Assembly (NCBI GenBank): GCA_020720185.1
Contig: DYPB01000056.1
Coordinates: 1 to 14,068 of the forward strand
Length of the DNA stretch: 14,068 bases
Origin: Flavobacterium psychrophilum
GTDB taxonomy: Bacteria > Bacteroidota > Bacteroidia > Flavobacteriales > Flavobacteriaceae
Direction of reading: 5' to 3'
Notes under the pieces: generated by a model
What the model was told of the DNA's origin: nothing
Databases searched by the model: none
The model's input: only the letters and a program-made list of their open reading frames with translations
Made by a program: the position numbers and the translations under genes
Shown here: one piece after another, positions 1 to 7,185 of the stretch
How positions within the stretch are numbered: the stretch's first letter is position 1
Layout: each line of letters starts with the position of its first letter

Positions 1-36
1 CACAAAAACTTCAACAGAAATGTTGGAGTTTTTTTT
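1..36 (+). terminator. Terminator-like hairpin, copy A of a repeated pair
   Basis: The arms AACTTCAACA and TGTTGGAGTT pair around a GAAA loop with one G-U wobble, and a run of eight T follows. This looks like a rho-independent terminator. A near-identical copy lies at 2553-2586, so the pair brackets the IS and toxin-antitoxin island. The gene it would terminate lies outside the window on the left. Confidence 0.6.
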
Positions 37-405
37 ATGTCTTGTTTTTACTGGGGTTTACAAGCTATTCTCACATCTCTAAACCAATTCACTTGGTCGC
101 CAAATACCATCAGTGAACTCTATAAAAGTCGTTGGCAAATAGAAATATTCTTTAGAGAAATAAAGCAATTATTACATATAAAATCCTTTGTAGGTACAAC
201 CAAAAATGCCGTAATGATACAAATATGGACAGCTTTAATAACAATACTTGTTCTAAAAGCATTAAAGGCGATGGCTAAATATAATTGGCATTTATCAAAT
301 TTAGTAGCTTTTATTAGACTCAATTTATTCGTAAAAATTGAACTCCACAAATGGCTCGACAAACCTTTTGAAGAACACTTTCAAAAGCAAGAAACAGTAA
401 TATAA
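37..405 (+). pseudogene. IS4-family transposase, C-terminal fragment
   Basis: This is the last ~100 residues of a DDE transposase. The segment YKSRWQIEIFFREIK matches the IS4 signature Y-x2-R-x3-E-x6-K exactly, and its Glu is the third catalytic acidic residue. The two upstream Asp residues are absent, and full-length relatives are roughly 380-420 residues, so this piece cannot be active. The Met at 37 is not a genuine start: the open frame runs back into the hairpin at 1-36, which marks the truncation point. The frame ends at a TAA at 403-405. No terminal inverted repeat was recognised downstream. It may be the missing tail of the opposite-strand fragment at 1010-1725 or come from a second copy. 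Confidence 0.75.
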
Positions 406-483
406 GGGGTTCTGTTTTGATTAGTGTTGTTTTTAAGCAATAAACTCTATGAATTTAATAAATTTGTGAAAATTAAAATTTAT

Positions 484-965
484 TTAGGACAGTATTGTTA
501 TATTATCTTCAAACATAATTGTTATTAGAGGCTCAATTCCTTTATTATTTCTATAATCCATTGTTCTTGTATATGTTTTACCTTTTTTTATTATATAAAT
601 AGGTTCTCCTTTGTCAGTTTATAATCTTGTTTTATCTCCAGATATACAACATGATCAGATGTTGTTAAACTCATAGCTTTAGCATTTTTAATTGAAACTA
701 ATGCAAAATATCCAATTATTAGATATTCACCAGTACCAAATAAGCCACCATCTTTTATTATATTTGCCTTATAATAAATATCTTTTCCTGTAGTATTGAT
801 GTATTCATATTCTATAAGCCAAGTGTCCTTTTTTGTGTCTTCTTTTGTTTTAGATGATTTGTAATAAATATCAACTCCATTGATTTTTTTCAGTAATGAA
901 AAGCCTGGATTTTGAGCAAAAATAAAACTTGTAACAAAAAATAATAAGAACGTAATCTTTTTCAT
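484..965 (-). pseudogene. Secreted hypothetical protein, frameshifted
   Basis: The N-terminus has a Lys-Lys start, a hydrophobic core and a cleavage-like end (MKKITFLLFFVTSFIFAQ), a typical Bacteroidota secretion leader, so the product would be periplasmic or surface-exposed. I do not recognise the family. The first frame stops after 124 residues at 591. Shifting one base near 605-615 (plus-strand TCCTTT) restores a frame that continues through GEPIYIIKKGKTYTRTMDYR to a TAA at 484-486, giving a protein of about 160 residues. That continuation is lysine- and isoleucine-rich like the rest and has no stops, which supports a one-base deletion rather than a genuine early end. The gene sits between two IS4 fragments, and the IS remnant begins less than 50 bases upstream of its start, so its original promoter may be lost. 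Confidence 0.6.
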
Positions 966-1009
966 TGTAAAAATATTTAATTATTTTGCTTACTCTATTC
1001 GGTTTTCAG

Positions 1010-1725
1010 CTATCCCGTTCGGCAAATATTGCTCTTTAATCGGCATACAAAATGGATACTCTTTTCAGTAAATTTTGCAAATTGAAGGTAATGATTGTAG
1101 GCTCTATCAAAAACAATCATGCTATGTAGTGCAAGATTCAAGTATTGGATGAAATTTTTGTCGTGCAGTTTGGCTTCACTAATTTTTACAAATGTAGGTG
1201 TTTGAGAATGAGCATGAATAAGCATATGAACTTTGAGTCCTCCTTTCTTTTCCCTTCTCCTTTTGGGTTGCGACCAACTCTTTTCATTACCTGTGAAAAT
1301 AGGTGAATAGTACTCGAATCGAAAATAAAAAGCTTGTCGAACGAAATTTTGTCAATTCGGCTAACCGACAAAAGTGGTTCAAAGTGTTTTAGCAATAAAA
1401 AGCAAAAATCTTTAAAAAATTTGTTATCTCTTTCACGCAAACCATCGCCAGCAGTGCTCTTAGCAGGAGATTTATCAAGCCCTGAATGATTTAATTTACC
1501 TTGCATAGCCAACATTCCGTCGCAAATTTTCCCCATAGAATCGCAACGGCTAAAAACGCCAAAAAGCATTGTTACAAGTTGAGTCCAAGCAGGAAATGCC
1601 TTCTAATATCGGTCTGTTTGGTATTTTTTGGCAAGTAAATCAAATTTATTTTTTGGAATAAAATCTATTAATTGTTTGAAAATCGGCTGACCGACAAACT
1701 TTTTTTCAATATCTTTGGCACTCAT
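1010..1725 (-). pseudogene. IS4-family (DUF4372-type) transposase, N-terminal part, multiply broken
   Basis: The gene starts at the ATG at 1725 (MSAKDIEKKFVGQPIFKQ) and reads as an N-terminal DUF4372-like domain followed by the first part of the DDE domain. An in-frame TAG at 1603-1605 interrupts residues that continue normally as KAFPAWTQLVTM. A one-base frameshift near 1245-1252 separates GRNPKGEGK from MLIHAHSQTPTF; adding one A to the local A run restores KKKGGLKVHML. The first two catalytic Asp residues are visible in FIFDSST and VFDRAY. Homology stops near 1020 after CRLKSN, so the Glu-bearing C-terminus is missing. With a stop, a frameshift and a 3' truncation it is certainly inactive. 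Confidence 0.8.
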
Positions 1726-1759
1726 TACTTTTGGTTTTTACACGCAAAAAGTATGAAAA

Positions 1760-1788
1760 AAAGGGCTAACTTTAAAAATTAGCCCTTT
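1760..1788 (-). terminator. Hairpin in front of the transposase remnant
   Basis: Perfect 10-base arms AAAGGGCTAA (1760-1769) and TTAGCCCTTT (1779-1788) enclose a 9-base loop. The hairpin lies between the IS end and the transposase start. Hairpins of this kind in IS elements can block outside transcription from entering the transposase gene, and this could also serve as a plain terminator. The role is inferred. Confidence 0.45.
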
Positions 1789-1797
1789 ATCTCAAAA

Positions 1798-1819
1798 AAA
1801 ATTAGTCGGTCAGTAGTGA
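1798..1819. mobile_element. Probable right end of the IS4-family element
   Basis: The stretch TTAGTCGGTCAGTAGTGA lies just outside the transposase start and its hairpin, where the terminal repeat of an IS4-family element would be. MNT coding sequence starts 17 bases further on. The opposite end has been deleted, so the inverted-repeat partner cannot be verified here. Confidence 0.35.
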
Positions 1820-1835
1820 TTTAATATATTGTGAT

Positions 1836-2123
1836 ATGATTTCAGAACAACAAATTAATATCATTATCAATACTTTAAAGCCATTTAAACCAAGTAAAAT
1901 TGGAATTTTTGGTTCTTATTCTCGTGGTGAAAACACAGAAAATAGCGATATAGATATTTTGTATTCTTTTGAAGAAGCAATAGGATTGTTTAAACTCATT
2001 AATATTAAAGGTGATTTAGAACTAAAGCTAAATAAAAAAGTAGATTTAGTTTCAGAAAAATATACACATCCTAAACTAAAACCATTCATTATTAAATACT
2101 TAAAAGTAATTTATGGAAGGTAA
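1836..2123 (+). CDS. MNT-domain nucleotidyltransferase antitoxin (MntA-like)
   Basis: This 95-residue protein has the minimal nucleotidyltransferase fold signature: GSYSRGE at residues 26-32, SDID at 37-40 (metal-binding Asp pair) and a third Asp at about 70 in KKVDLV. The length is normal for the family. In characterised MntA-HepT pairs the MNT protein neutralises the HEPN toxin by adding AMP to a tyrosine next to its active site. The HEPN gene follows with an 11-base overlap, the usual pair layout, but is a pseudogene here, so this antitoxin has no local target. Its start lies close to the IS end, and the promoter was not identified. Confidence 0.85.
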   Translation: MISEQQINIIINTLKPFKPSKIGIFGSYSRGENTENSDIDILYSFEEAIGLFKLINIKGDLELKLNKKVDLVSEKYTHPKLKPFIIKYLKVIYGR

Positions 2124-2465
2124 TCAAGATTTATTTAGGCTAGGTCATATTAGAGATTGCATTGATAAGATTATTGAAGTAGCTAAAATTCTTTACACGT
2201 TAGATAATTTTGAAACTAAATGGATTGAACAAGATGCAATGATTAGAAATTTTGAAATTATTGGAGAAGCTCTAATCATATTTCTGATGAAACTAAAAAG
2301 AACTATCCAAATTTAGAATGGAAAGAAATGAGAGCAATGAGAAATTATATAACTCACGAATATTTTGGAGTAGATTTAGCTAACATTTAGGATACTGCAA
2401 TAAATGATATTCCAAGATTAAAAACCCAAATTGCTTAAATTATTTCAGATTTAGAAACAAAATAG
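2113..2465 (+). pseudogene. HEPN-domain toxin (HepT/DUF86-like), disrupted
   Basis: The N-terminal half is intact, up to NFEIIGEA. A base is then missing near 2268-2272, where relatives usually have GEAA-NHIS. In the shifted frame the sequence continues with NHISDETKKNYPNLEW and the HEPN catalytic motif R-x4-H in MRNYITHEYFGVDL. Two further in-frame stops follow: a TAG at 2388-2390 where a Trp codon is expected, and a TAA at 2436-2438 where a Lys codon is likely. The original stop is probably the TAG at 2463-2465. Three independent lesions mean genuine decay, not sequencing error alone. HEPN proteins of this group are RNases. The gene overlaps the MNT gene by 11 bases. Confidence 0.8.
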
Positions 2466-2530
2466 GCATACTATTAGATACACCCTAAAAAAGCAATATA
2501 ACTATTTGAATTTTAATACAGTATAGGTAT

Positions 2531-2549
2531 AGATGAGAACCCCTCATCT
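2531..2549. repeat. Small hairpin
   Basis: The perfect 7-base arms AGATGAG and CTCATCT surround a 5-base loop. It lies just before the larger terminator-like hairpin at 2553-2586. Its function is unknown. Confidence 0.35.
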
Positions 2550-2552
2550 CCC

Positions 2553-2586
2553 ACAGAAAACTTCAACAGAAATGTTGAGGTTTTTT
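2553..2586 (+). terminator. Terminator-like hairpin, copy B of the repeated pair
   Basis: The arms CTTCAACA and TGTTGAGG pair with one wobble around GAAA, and a run of T follows. The sequence nearly repeats positions 1-36. It would insulate the merR promoter from transcription of the toxin-antitoxin remnant upstream. Confidence 0.65.
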
Positions 2587-2598
2587 AACACCTTATTT

Positions 2599-2630
2599 TT
2601 TGCGATTTTTATATAGAATTTTTACATTTG
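2599..2630 (+). promoter_or_regulatory. Predicted promoter of the MerR-family gene
   Basis: TTTG at 2599-2602, a 20-base spacer and TACATTTG at 2623-2630 match the Bacteroidota -33/-7 consensus (TTTG, ~19-21 bases, TAnnTTTG). The last three bases of the -7 element are also the first three of the operator-like repeat, so a bound regulator would cover the -7 element. The start codon is only about 21 bases downstream. Confidence 0.6.
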
Positions 2631-2659
2631 TTTAAATAAATTAAAAAATATATGAACAA
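2628..2659. promoter_or_regulatory. Operator-like inverted repeat, weak copy, over the merR start codon
   Basis: TTGTTTAAA (2628-2636), 14 bases, then TATGAACAA (2651-2659). The left arm matches the crtI operator arm at 8 of 9 positions and the right arm at 6 of 9, with exactly the same spacing as the two stronger copies. It spans the -7 element and the ATG, which suggests autoregulation. The imperfect right arm is constrained by coding sequence (Met-Asn-Asn). Confidence 0.45.
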
Positions 2660-3548
2660 TATAAAGTCGATTTTCAGTATTAAAGACCTAGAAAATTTGT
2701 CGGGAATAAAAGCACACACAATTCGCATTTGGGAAAAACGATATGATATTCTAGAACCAATGCGAAGTGAAACCAATATTAGAAATTATGATTTGTTTAA
2801 TCTTCAGAAACTTTTAAATATTGTTTTGTTACACAATTATGGTTACAAAATATCACGAATAGCAAAGCATTCAACTGATGAGATTGCACTTTTAGTACGA
2901 AATATTGTTTCCGAAAAAAGTTCTAAAAGCCACGCTATAAATGCTTTTAAAATAGCAATGATTAATTTTGACCAAGCTTTATTTCTGAATACTTATAACA
3001 ATTTATTGTCCGAAAAATCGTTTCGAGAATTGTTTTTTGAAATATTTATTCCGTTGCTAAATGAAATTGGATTGTTATGGCAAGCTGGAACTATTTCACC
3101 CGCACAAGAACATTTTATTTCGTTTTTAATCAAACAAAAATTATTAATTAATACCGAAAAACTACAAATTTTGCAACCCATTCGTGATGATAGAGTTTTT
3201 GTTTTATACCTTCCAGAAAACGAAATTCACGAACTCGGTTTGATGTATCTAAACCACGAAATACTGCTAAATGGCTACAAATCAATCTATCTTGGCGAAA
3301 GTGTACCAATTGAAAATTTGAAAATTATGAAAAATTATTTTGACAATATTACATATATAATGTATGCAACTGTACAGCCTACTTCTCATATAATTAACGA
3401 ATATATTGAAAGTTTTACTAATGAAGTTCTTGAAGATTCATCTCAGTTTTGGATAATTGGACGAATGATAGAAAATATTGATCTAAAAAAAATAAATTCT
3501 AAAATAACCATTTTCAAATCAATTCCTGAATTGGTAAACGAATTGTAA
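2652..3548 (+). CDS. MerR-family regulator with cobalamin-binding domain (CarH/LitR-like)
   Basis: This is a 298-residue regulator. Residues 5-75 form a MerR winged helix (FSIKDLENLSGIKAHTIRIW, then RNYD). Residues ~90-165 form a helical bundle with W143 and E153-H154, exactly the W-x9-EH signature that caps the upper face of adenosylcobalamin in CarH. The C-terminal domain carries E191-I-H193-x2-G196, the E/DxHxxG motif whose His ligates cobalt from below, and then LGESVP at 214-219. The late GG motif is not obvious (IIG only). In CarH, the dark tetramer represses carotenoid genes and light breaks the Co-C bond. Position directly upstream of crtI fits the same job. A spaced repeat over its own start suggests autoregulation. 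Light sensing is inferred from motifs. Confidence 0.88.
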   Translation: MNNIKSIFSIKDLENLSGIKAHTIRIWEKRYDILEPMRSETNIRNYDLFNLQKLLNIVLLHNYGYKISRIAKHSTDEIALLVRNIVSEKSSKSHAINAFKIAMINFDQALFLNTYNNLLSEKSFRELFFEIFIPLLNEIGLLWQAGTISPAQEHFISFLIKQKLLINTEKLQILQPIRDDRVFVLYLPENEIHELGLMYLNHEILLNGYKSIYLGESVPIENLKIMKNYFDNITYIMYATVQPTSHIINEYIESFTNEVLEDSSQFWIIGRMIENIDLKKINSKITIFKSIPELVNEL

Positions 3549-3573
3549 AAATTTGTTAATAAAAACATATTTG
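3542..3573 (+). promoter_or_regulatory. Predicted promoter of the crt operon
   Basis: ATTG at 3542-3545, 20 bases, then CATATTTG at 3566-3573. This is one mismatch from TAnnTTTG and has the same geometry as the merR promoter. As there, the last TTG of the -7 element is the start of the operator repeat. A competing TATTTTTG at 3587-3594 lacks a well-spaced -33 partner. Confidence 0.5.
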
Positions 3574-3602
3574 TTTAACTTAATTGTATTTTTGTTAAAC
3601 AA
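3571..3602. promoter_or_regulatory. Operator-like inverted repeat in front of crtI
   Basis: TTGTTTAAC (3571-3579), a 14-base spacer, and GTTAAACAA (3594-3602) form a perfect 9-base inverted repeat. It covers the predicted -7 element and transcription start and ends two bases before the crtI ATG. This is the expected position for a repressor that blocks transcription initiation. The MerR photoreceptor gene next door is the obvious candidate binder. Confidence 0.65.
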
Positions 3603-3604
3603 TT

Positions 3605-5080
3605 ATGAAAACAAAAATTACAATTATAGGTTCTGGTTTTTCGTCATTAGCCGCATCGTGCTATTTGGCTCAACATGGTTTTGACGTAACTATTTTAGAA
3701 AAAAATAAAACAGTTGGCGGTCGTGCCAGACAATTAGTCAAAGACGGTTTTACATTTGATATTGGTCCAACTTGGTATTGGATGCCCGATGTTTTTGAGA
3801 AATTTTTTGCCGATTTTAACAAAAAACCATCTGATTATTATCATCTTGATAAACTAAATCCAGCATACGAAGTTTATTTTGACGAAATGGATTCCATCAA
3901 AATTGCAGATAATTTACCTGATATTCTTAAAACTTTCGAGAAAGAAGAATCAGGAAGTTCTCAATATTTGCAATCGTTTTTGGATAATGCCAAACACAAC
4001 TATGATGTTGCCATAAAAGATTTGGTTTACAATCCTGGAATTTCAATAACCGAATTGATTACACCTGTAACAATCAGAAAAGTCAATCAGTTTTTTACAA
4101 CAATTCGCACGTCAGTTCGCAAAAAAATCAAAAACAATCGCTTGCAACAAATTATGGAATTTCCAGTGTTGTTTCTTGGTGCAAAACCGTCAAACACACC
4201 TTCTTTTTACAGTTTTATGAACTATGCCGATTTTGGATTGGGAACTTGGCACCCAAAAGGTGGAATGTACGAAGTCGTGAAAGCAATGGTAACTTTGGCA
4301 GTAGAATTGGGCGTAAACATTGAAACCAATCAAAATATCGAAAAAATAAACGTTGAAAACGGAGTTGCAAAAAGTGTCATTTCCAACGGAAAAACAATCA
4401 TTTCTGACATCGTTTTGAGTGGTGCCGACTATCATCATACCGAAACATTGCTAGACGAAAAATATCGTGGATACAGCGAAAAATATTGGGATTCTAAAAT
4501 ATTTGCACCATCTTCACTCCTATTTTATGTTGGCTTTAACAGAAAAATAGACAATGTTTCGCACCATACTTTATTTTTTGACACCGATTTTGATTTGCAC
4601 GCAAAAGACATTTATGACAATCCAAAATGGCCCGAAAAACCACTTTTTTACGCCAGTTTTCCGAGCAAAAACGACAAAACCGTTGCACCAGAGAATCAAG
4701 AAGCAGGCACTTTCTTGATTCCAATTGCACCCGGAATTACTGATACTCCTGAAATTCGAGAAATTTATTTCAAAAATATAATAACTCGTTTTGAAAAATT
4801 AACAAATCAAAAAGTTTCCGAAAACATTATTTTCAAAGAAAGTTATTGCGTTAACGATTTTGTCAATGATTACAATTCCTATAAAGGTAATGCCTACGGA
4901 TTGGCAAATATTTTGACTCAAACTGCCTTTTTAAGACCAAAAATAATCAGCAAAAAGATAAAAAACTTGTTTTTCACAGGGCAATTAACGGTTCCAGGAC
5001 CAGGAGTTCCGCCATCGATAATTTCGGGAAAAATCGTATCCGATTTAATCATAAGACAAATATTAAACAAAAGTAAATGA
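3605..5080 (+). CDS. crtI: Phytoene desaturase CrtI
   Basis: This FAD-dependent enzyme of 491 residues is of normal CrtI length. It desaturates phytoene stepwise to lycopene at the membrane. The N-terminal dinucleotide-binding loop GSGFSSLAAS spans residues 9-18, followed by the acidic end of the second strand at ILEK and then GGRA. The family motif DIGPTWYWMPDVFE follows. The C-terminal CrtI signature FFTGQLTVPGPGVPPS (about 456-471) closes the FAD site. The stop overlaps the crtB start by four bases (ATGA), so the two are translationally coupled. A perfect operator-like repeat abuts the ATG. Substrate is inferred from family and neighbours; a related diapophytoene or neurosporene desaturase is unlikely with crtB, a cyclase and crtZ beside it. 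Confidence 0.93.
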   Translation: MKTKITIIGSGFSSLAASCYLAQHGFDVTILEKNKTVGGRARQLVKDGFTFDIGPTWYWMPDVFEKFFADFNKKPSDYYHLDKLNPAYEVYFDEMDSIKIADNLPDILKTFEKEESGSSQYLQSFLDNAKHNYDVAIKDLVYNPGISITELITPVTIRKVNQFFTTIRTSVRKKIKNNRLQQIMEFPVLFLGAKPSNTPSFYSFMNYADFGLGTWHPKGGMYEVVKAMVTLAVELGVNIETNQNIEKINVENGVAKSVISNGKTIISDIVLSGADYHHTETLLDEKYRGYSEKYWDSKIFAPSSLLFYVGFNRKIDNVSHHTLFFDTDFDLHAKDIYDNPKWPEKPLFYASFPSKNDKTVAPENQEAGTFLIPIAPGITDTPEIREIYFKNIITRFEKLTNQKVSENIIFKESYCVNDFVNDYNSYKGNAYGLANILTQTAFLRPKIISKKIKNLFFTGQLTVPGPGVPPSIISGKIVSDLIIRQILNKSK

Positions 5081-5916
5081 AGCAATTATACGATGATGTT
5101 TCGTTCAAATGTAGTAAACTCGTAACCAAAAATTACAGCACTTCATTTTCGTTGGCAGTCAAAATGTTGTCTCCAAGTATTCGTGATGCTATTTATAGTA
5201 TTTATGGTTTTGTGCGATTTGCTGACGAAATTGTCGATTCTTTTCATACTTTTGACAAAGAAAATTTGATTAACGATTTTGAAACCGAATATTACAAAGC
5301 ACAAAAATTAGGAATAAGTTTGAATCCAATTTTGAATTCTTTTCAGCAAACCGTTTCAAAATACAACATTCAAGACGATTTGGTTCAAGCTTTTTTAAAA
5401 AGTATGAAACTCGATTTAGTAAAAACAAATTACACCACCGAACAAGAATATAAAGAATATATTTATGGCTCTGCAGATGTTGTTGGGCTTATGTGTTTGA
5501 AAGTTTTTGTAAATGGTAATCAACAGGAATACAATGACTTAAAAGACGAAGCAATGCGATTAGGGTCGGCTTTTCAGAAAGTGAATTTTTTACGAGATTT
5601 GAAATGCGATACCGAAATTTTAAATCGAAATTATTTTCCAAATTTAGAAAGCACCGTTTTTGATGAAAAAACAAAAGAAGAGATAATTTCAGAAATCGAC
5701 ACCGATTTTAAAGTGGCTTTAAATGGTATAAAAAAACTGCCTTTCGAAGCAAAATTTGGGGTTTACACCGCTTATATTTATTACAAAAAATTATTAGAAA
5801 AACTAAAATCAAAATCTTGCGAAGAAATTGGAAACGAAAGAATTAGAGTTTCAAATGTTTCAAAAACCTATTTATTGTCAAAATCATTTTTTCGCTATAA
5901 ACTCAATTTAATTTAA
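5077..5916 (+). CDS. crtB: Phytoene synthase CrtB
   Basis: This 279-residue squalene/phytoene synthase family protein condenses two geranylgeranyl diphosphates into phytoene. Both Asp-rich motifs that bind diphosphate through magnesium are present: DEIVD at 50-54 and DLKCD at 174-178. The second lies within LGSAFQKVNFLRDL, and YGSADVVGLM lies at about 130-139. The length is slightly short of many CrtB proteins but normal for Bacteroidota. It overlaps crtI by four bases and crtZ follows after six bases, so these three genes form a tight operon. No GGPP synthase (crtE) lies in the window, so the substrate must come from a gene elsewhere. Confidence 0.93.
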   Translation: MKQLYDDVSFKCSKLVTKNYSTSFSLAVKMLSPSIRDAIYSIYGFVRFADEIVDSFHTFDKENLINDFETEYYKAQKLGISLNPILNSFQQTVSKYNIQDDLVQAFLKSMKLDLVKTNYTTEQEYKEYIYGSADVVGLMCLKVFVNGNQQEYNDLKDEAMRLGSAFQKVNFLRDLKCDTEILNRNYFPNLESTVFDEKTKEEIISEIDTDFKVALNGIKKLPFEAKFGVYTAYIYYKKLLEKLKSKSCEEIGNERIRVSNVSKTYLLSKSFFRYKLNLI

Positions 5917-5922
5917 AAAAAT

Positions 5923-6363
5923 ATGTATTCATTTTTGATTTTTTTAGCGACTTATTTAGTTATGGAATGCATTACTTGGCTGACACATAAGTATGTAATG
6001 CACGGTTTTTTGTGGTACTTGCACGCTGATCATCACCAACCAAAATACCAAGGAATTTTTGAACGAAACGATGCTTTTTTCGTCATTTTTGCCATTCCTA
6101 GCATTTTGCTTTTTTATTTTGGTGCAGAAGCAGGTTTTGACTTCAAATTTTTTATTGGATTAGGTATTTTTGCTTATGGATTAAGCTATTTTATTGTACA
6201 CGATATTATGATTCATCAACGTTTTAAATTCTTAAAAAATACCAAAAACAAATATTTAATTGGTTTGCGAAAAGGACACAAAGTCCACCACAAACATCTT
6301 GGAAAAGAAGAAGGCGAATGCTTCGGAATGCTTTTTGTGCCCTTCAAATATTTCAAAATCTAA
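5923..6363 (+). CDS. crtZ: Beta-carotene hydroxylase CrtZ
   Basis: This 146-residue membrane di-iron hydroxylase converts beta-carotene through cryptoxanthin to zeaxanthin. All four His clusters of the fatty acid hydroxylase superfamily are visible: H22-x4-H27, H34-x2-HH38, H93-x4-H98 and H119-x2-HH123. Hydrophobic segments at about 1-20, 52-68 and 76-92 are likely membrane helices. It starts six bases after crtB. A 98-base hairpin repeat then separates it from the cyclase gene. With no ketolase gene nearby, zeaxanthin is the predicted end product, which is typical of yellow flavobacteria. Confidence 0.92.
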   Translation: MYSFLIFLATYLVMECITWLTHKYVMHGFLWYLHADHHQPKYQGIFERNDAFFVIFAIPSILLFYFGAEAGFDFKFFIGLGIFAYGLSYFIVHDIMIHQRFKFLKNTKNKYLIGLRKGHKVHHKHLGKEEGECFGMLFVPFKYFKI

Positions 6364-6380
6364 CACAGATTGAACATTTT

Positions 6381-6478
6381 TTTTACCACGAATTACACAA
6401 ATTTTATAGAATAAAATTAAATTAATTTTCTGAATTTCATTTAAAAAAAATGCTAAATTCGTGTAATTTGTGGTAAAA
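6381..6478. repeat. Intergenic inverted repeat between crtZ and the cyclase gene
   Basis: The 24-base arms at 6381-6404 and 6455-6478 (built on ACCACGAATTACACAA) are complementary apart from two mismatches and enclose 50 AT-rich bases. Similar ACCACGAATT-type inverted repeats are common between genes in flavobacterial genomes (recalled, not searched). It could fold in the crt mRNA and change the level of the downstream gene relative to crtIBZ. No open frame crosses it convincingly. Confidence 0.7.
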
Positions 6479-6502
6479 AATTCGGATTTTAAAAACTATA
6501 CT

Positions 6503-7180
6503 ATGTCACTCTATTTAATCCTAAATATTGCCTCCTTTATTGTTCCGTTTTTGTACAGTTTCGAACCTCGAATGAGATACATAAAAAGATGGAAATCAGT
6601 GTTTTCTGCAATCATAATAACCCCAATAGTTTTTATAATTTGGGATATTTGGTTCACAAAAATAGGCGTTTGGAGTTTCAATCCTCGTTATCATTCGGGC
6701 ATTTCGTTTTTCGATTTACCAATCGAAGAATGGCTCTTTTTTATCTGCATTCCGTATGCAAGTATATTTATCCATTTTGCTTTTCAGTTTTTTTATCGAA
6801 ATATTTTATTGTCAAAAAAAACAGTAAAAATCCTATTTTTATCAATTATAGTAATTTTAATTCCAACCATTTTATGGAACTATTACAAATGGTACACGGC
6901 AGTAAATTATAGTTTTTTAATACTCGTTTTAACAATTGCCTATTTCAAATTTACAGCAATTTTACAACGCTTTTTTATCACATTTCTCATCATTCTTATT
7001 CCATTTTCAATTGTAAACGGCATATTAACAGGCAGTTTTATTGACGAACCAGTAGTTTTGTACAACAATGCAGAAAATCTCGGAATCCGACTTGGTACTA
7101 TCCCAATAGAAGATATTGGTTATGCTTTTTCGATGCTATTAATGAGCTTAATGTTGATTCAAAAATTTGAAAAAAAATAG
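6503..7180 (+). CDS. crtYcd: Lycopene cyclase, fused CrtYc-CrtYd type
   Basis: This 225-residue polytopic membrane protein has two repeats of the lycopene cyclase domain. PIEEWLFF at residues 73-80 and PIEDIGYAF at 201-209 are the paired motifs that carry the likely catalytic acidic residues. About six or seven hydrophobic helices are visible. The family cyclises the psi ends of lycopene to give beta-carotene. It is unrelated to the flavoprotein CrtY; here the c and d halves seen as separate subunits in actinobacteria are one chain. I place the start at the ATG at 6503, because the open frame reaches back to a GTG at 6470 only by running into the repeat arm. A second palindromic repeat lies downstream. 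Confidence 0.88.
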   Translation: MSLYLILNIASFIVPFLYSFEPRMRYIKRWKSVFSAIIITPIVFIIWDIWFTKIGVWSFNPRYHSGISFFDLPIEEWLFFICIPYASIFIHFAFQFFYRNILLSKKTVKILFLSIIVILIPTILWNYYKWYTAVNYSFLILVLTIAYFKFTAILQRFFITFLIILIPFSIVNGILTGSFIDEPVVLYNNAENLGIRLGTIPIEDIGYAFSMLLMSLMLIQKFEKK

Positions 7181-7185
7181 TTTTT

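Noticed and set aside
1186..1569. Internal transposase segment as a separate gene
   Set aside because: It is the middle of the IS4 transposase between an in-frame stop and a frameshift.
3587..3594. TATTTTTG as the crtI -7 element
   Set aside because: It matches the consensus, but no TTTG lies 17-23 bases upstream; the pair at 3542-3545 and 3566-3573 fits better.
4190..4730. Minus-strand open frames inside crtI
   Set aside because: Cysteine-rich shadow frames antisense to conserved CrtI coding sequence, with no family features.
6470..6502. Upstream GTG start for the lycopene cyclase adding 11 residues
   Set aside because: The extra codons lie in the intergenic repeat arm; the ATG at 6503 starts directly at the first membrane helix.
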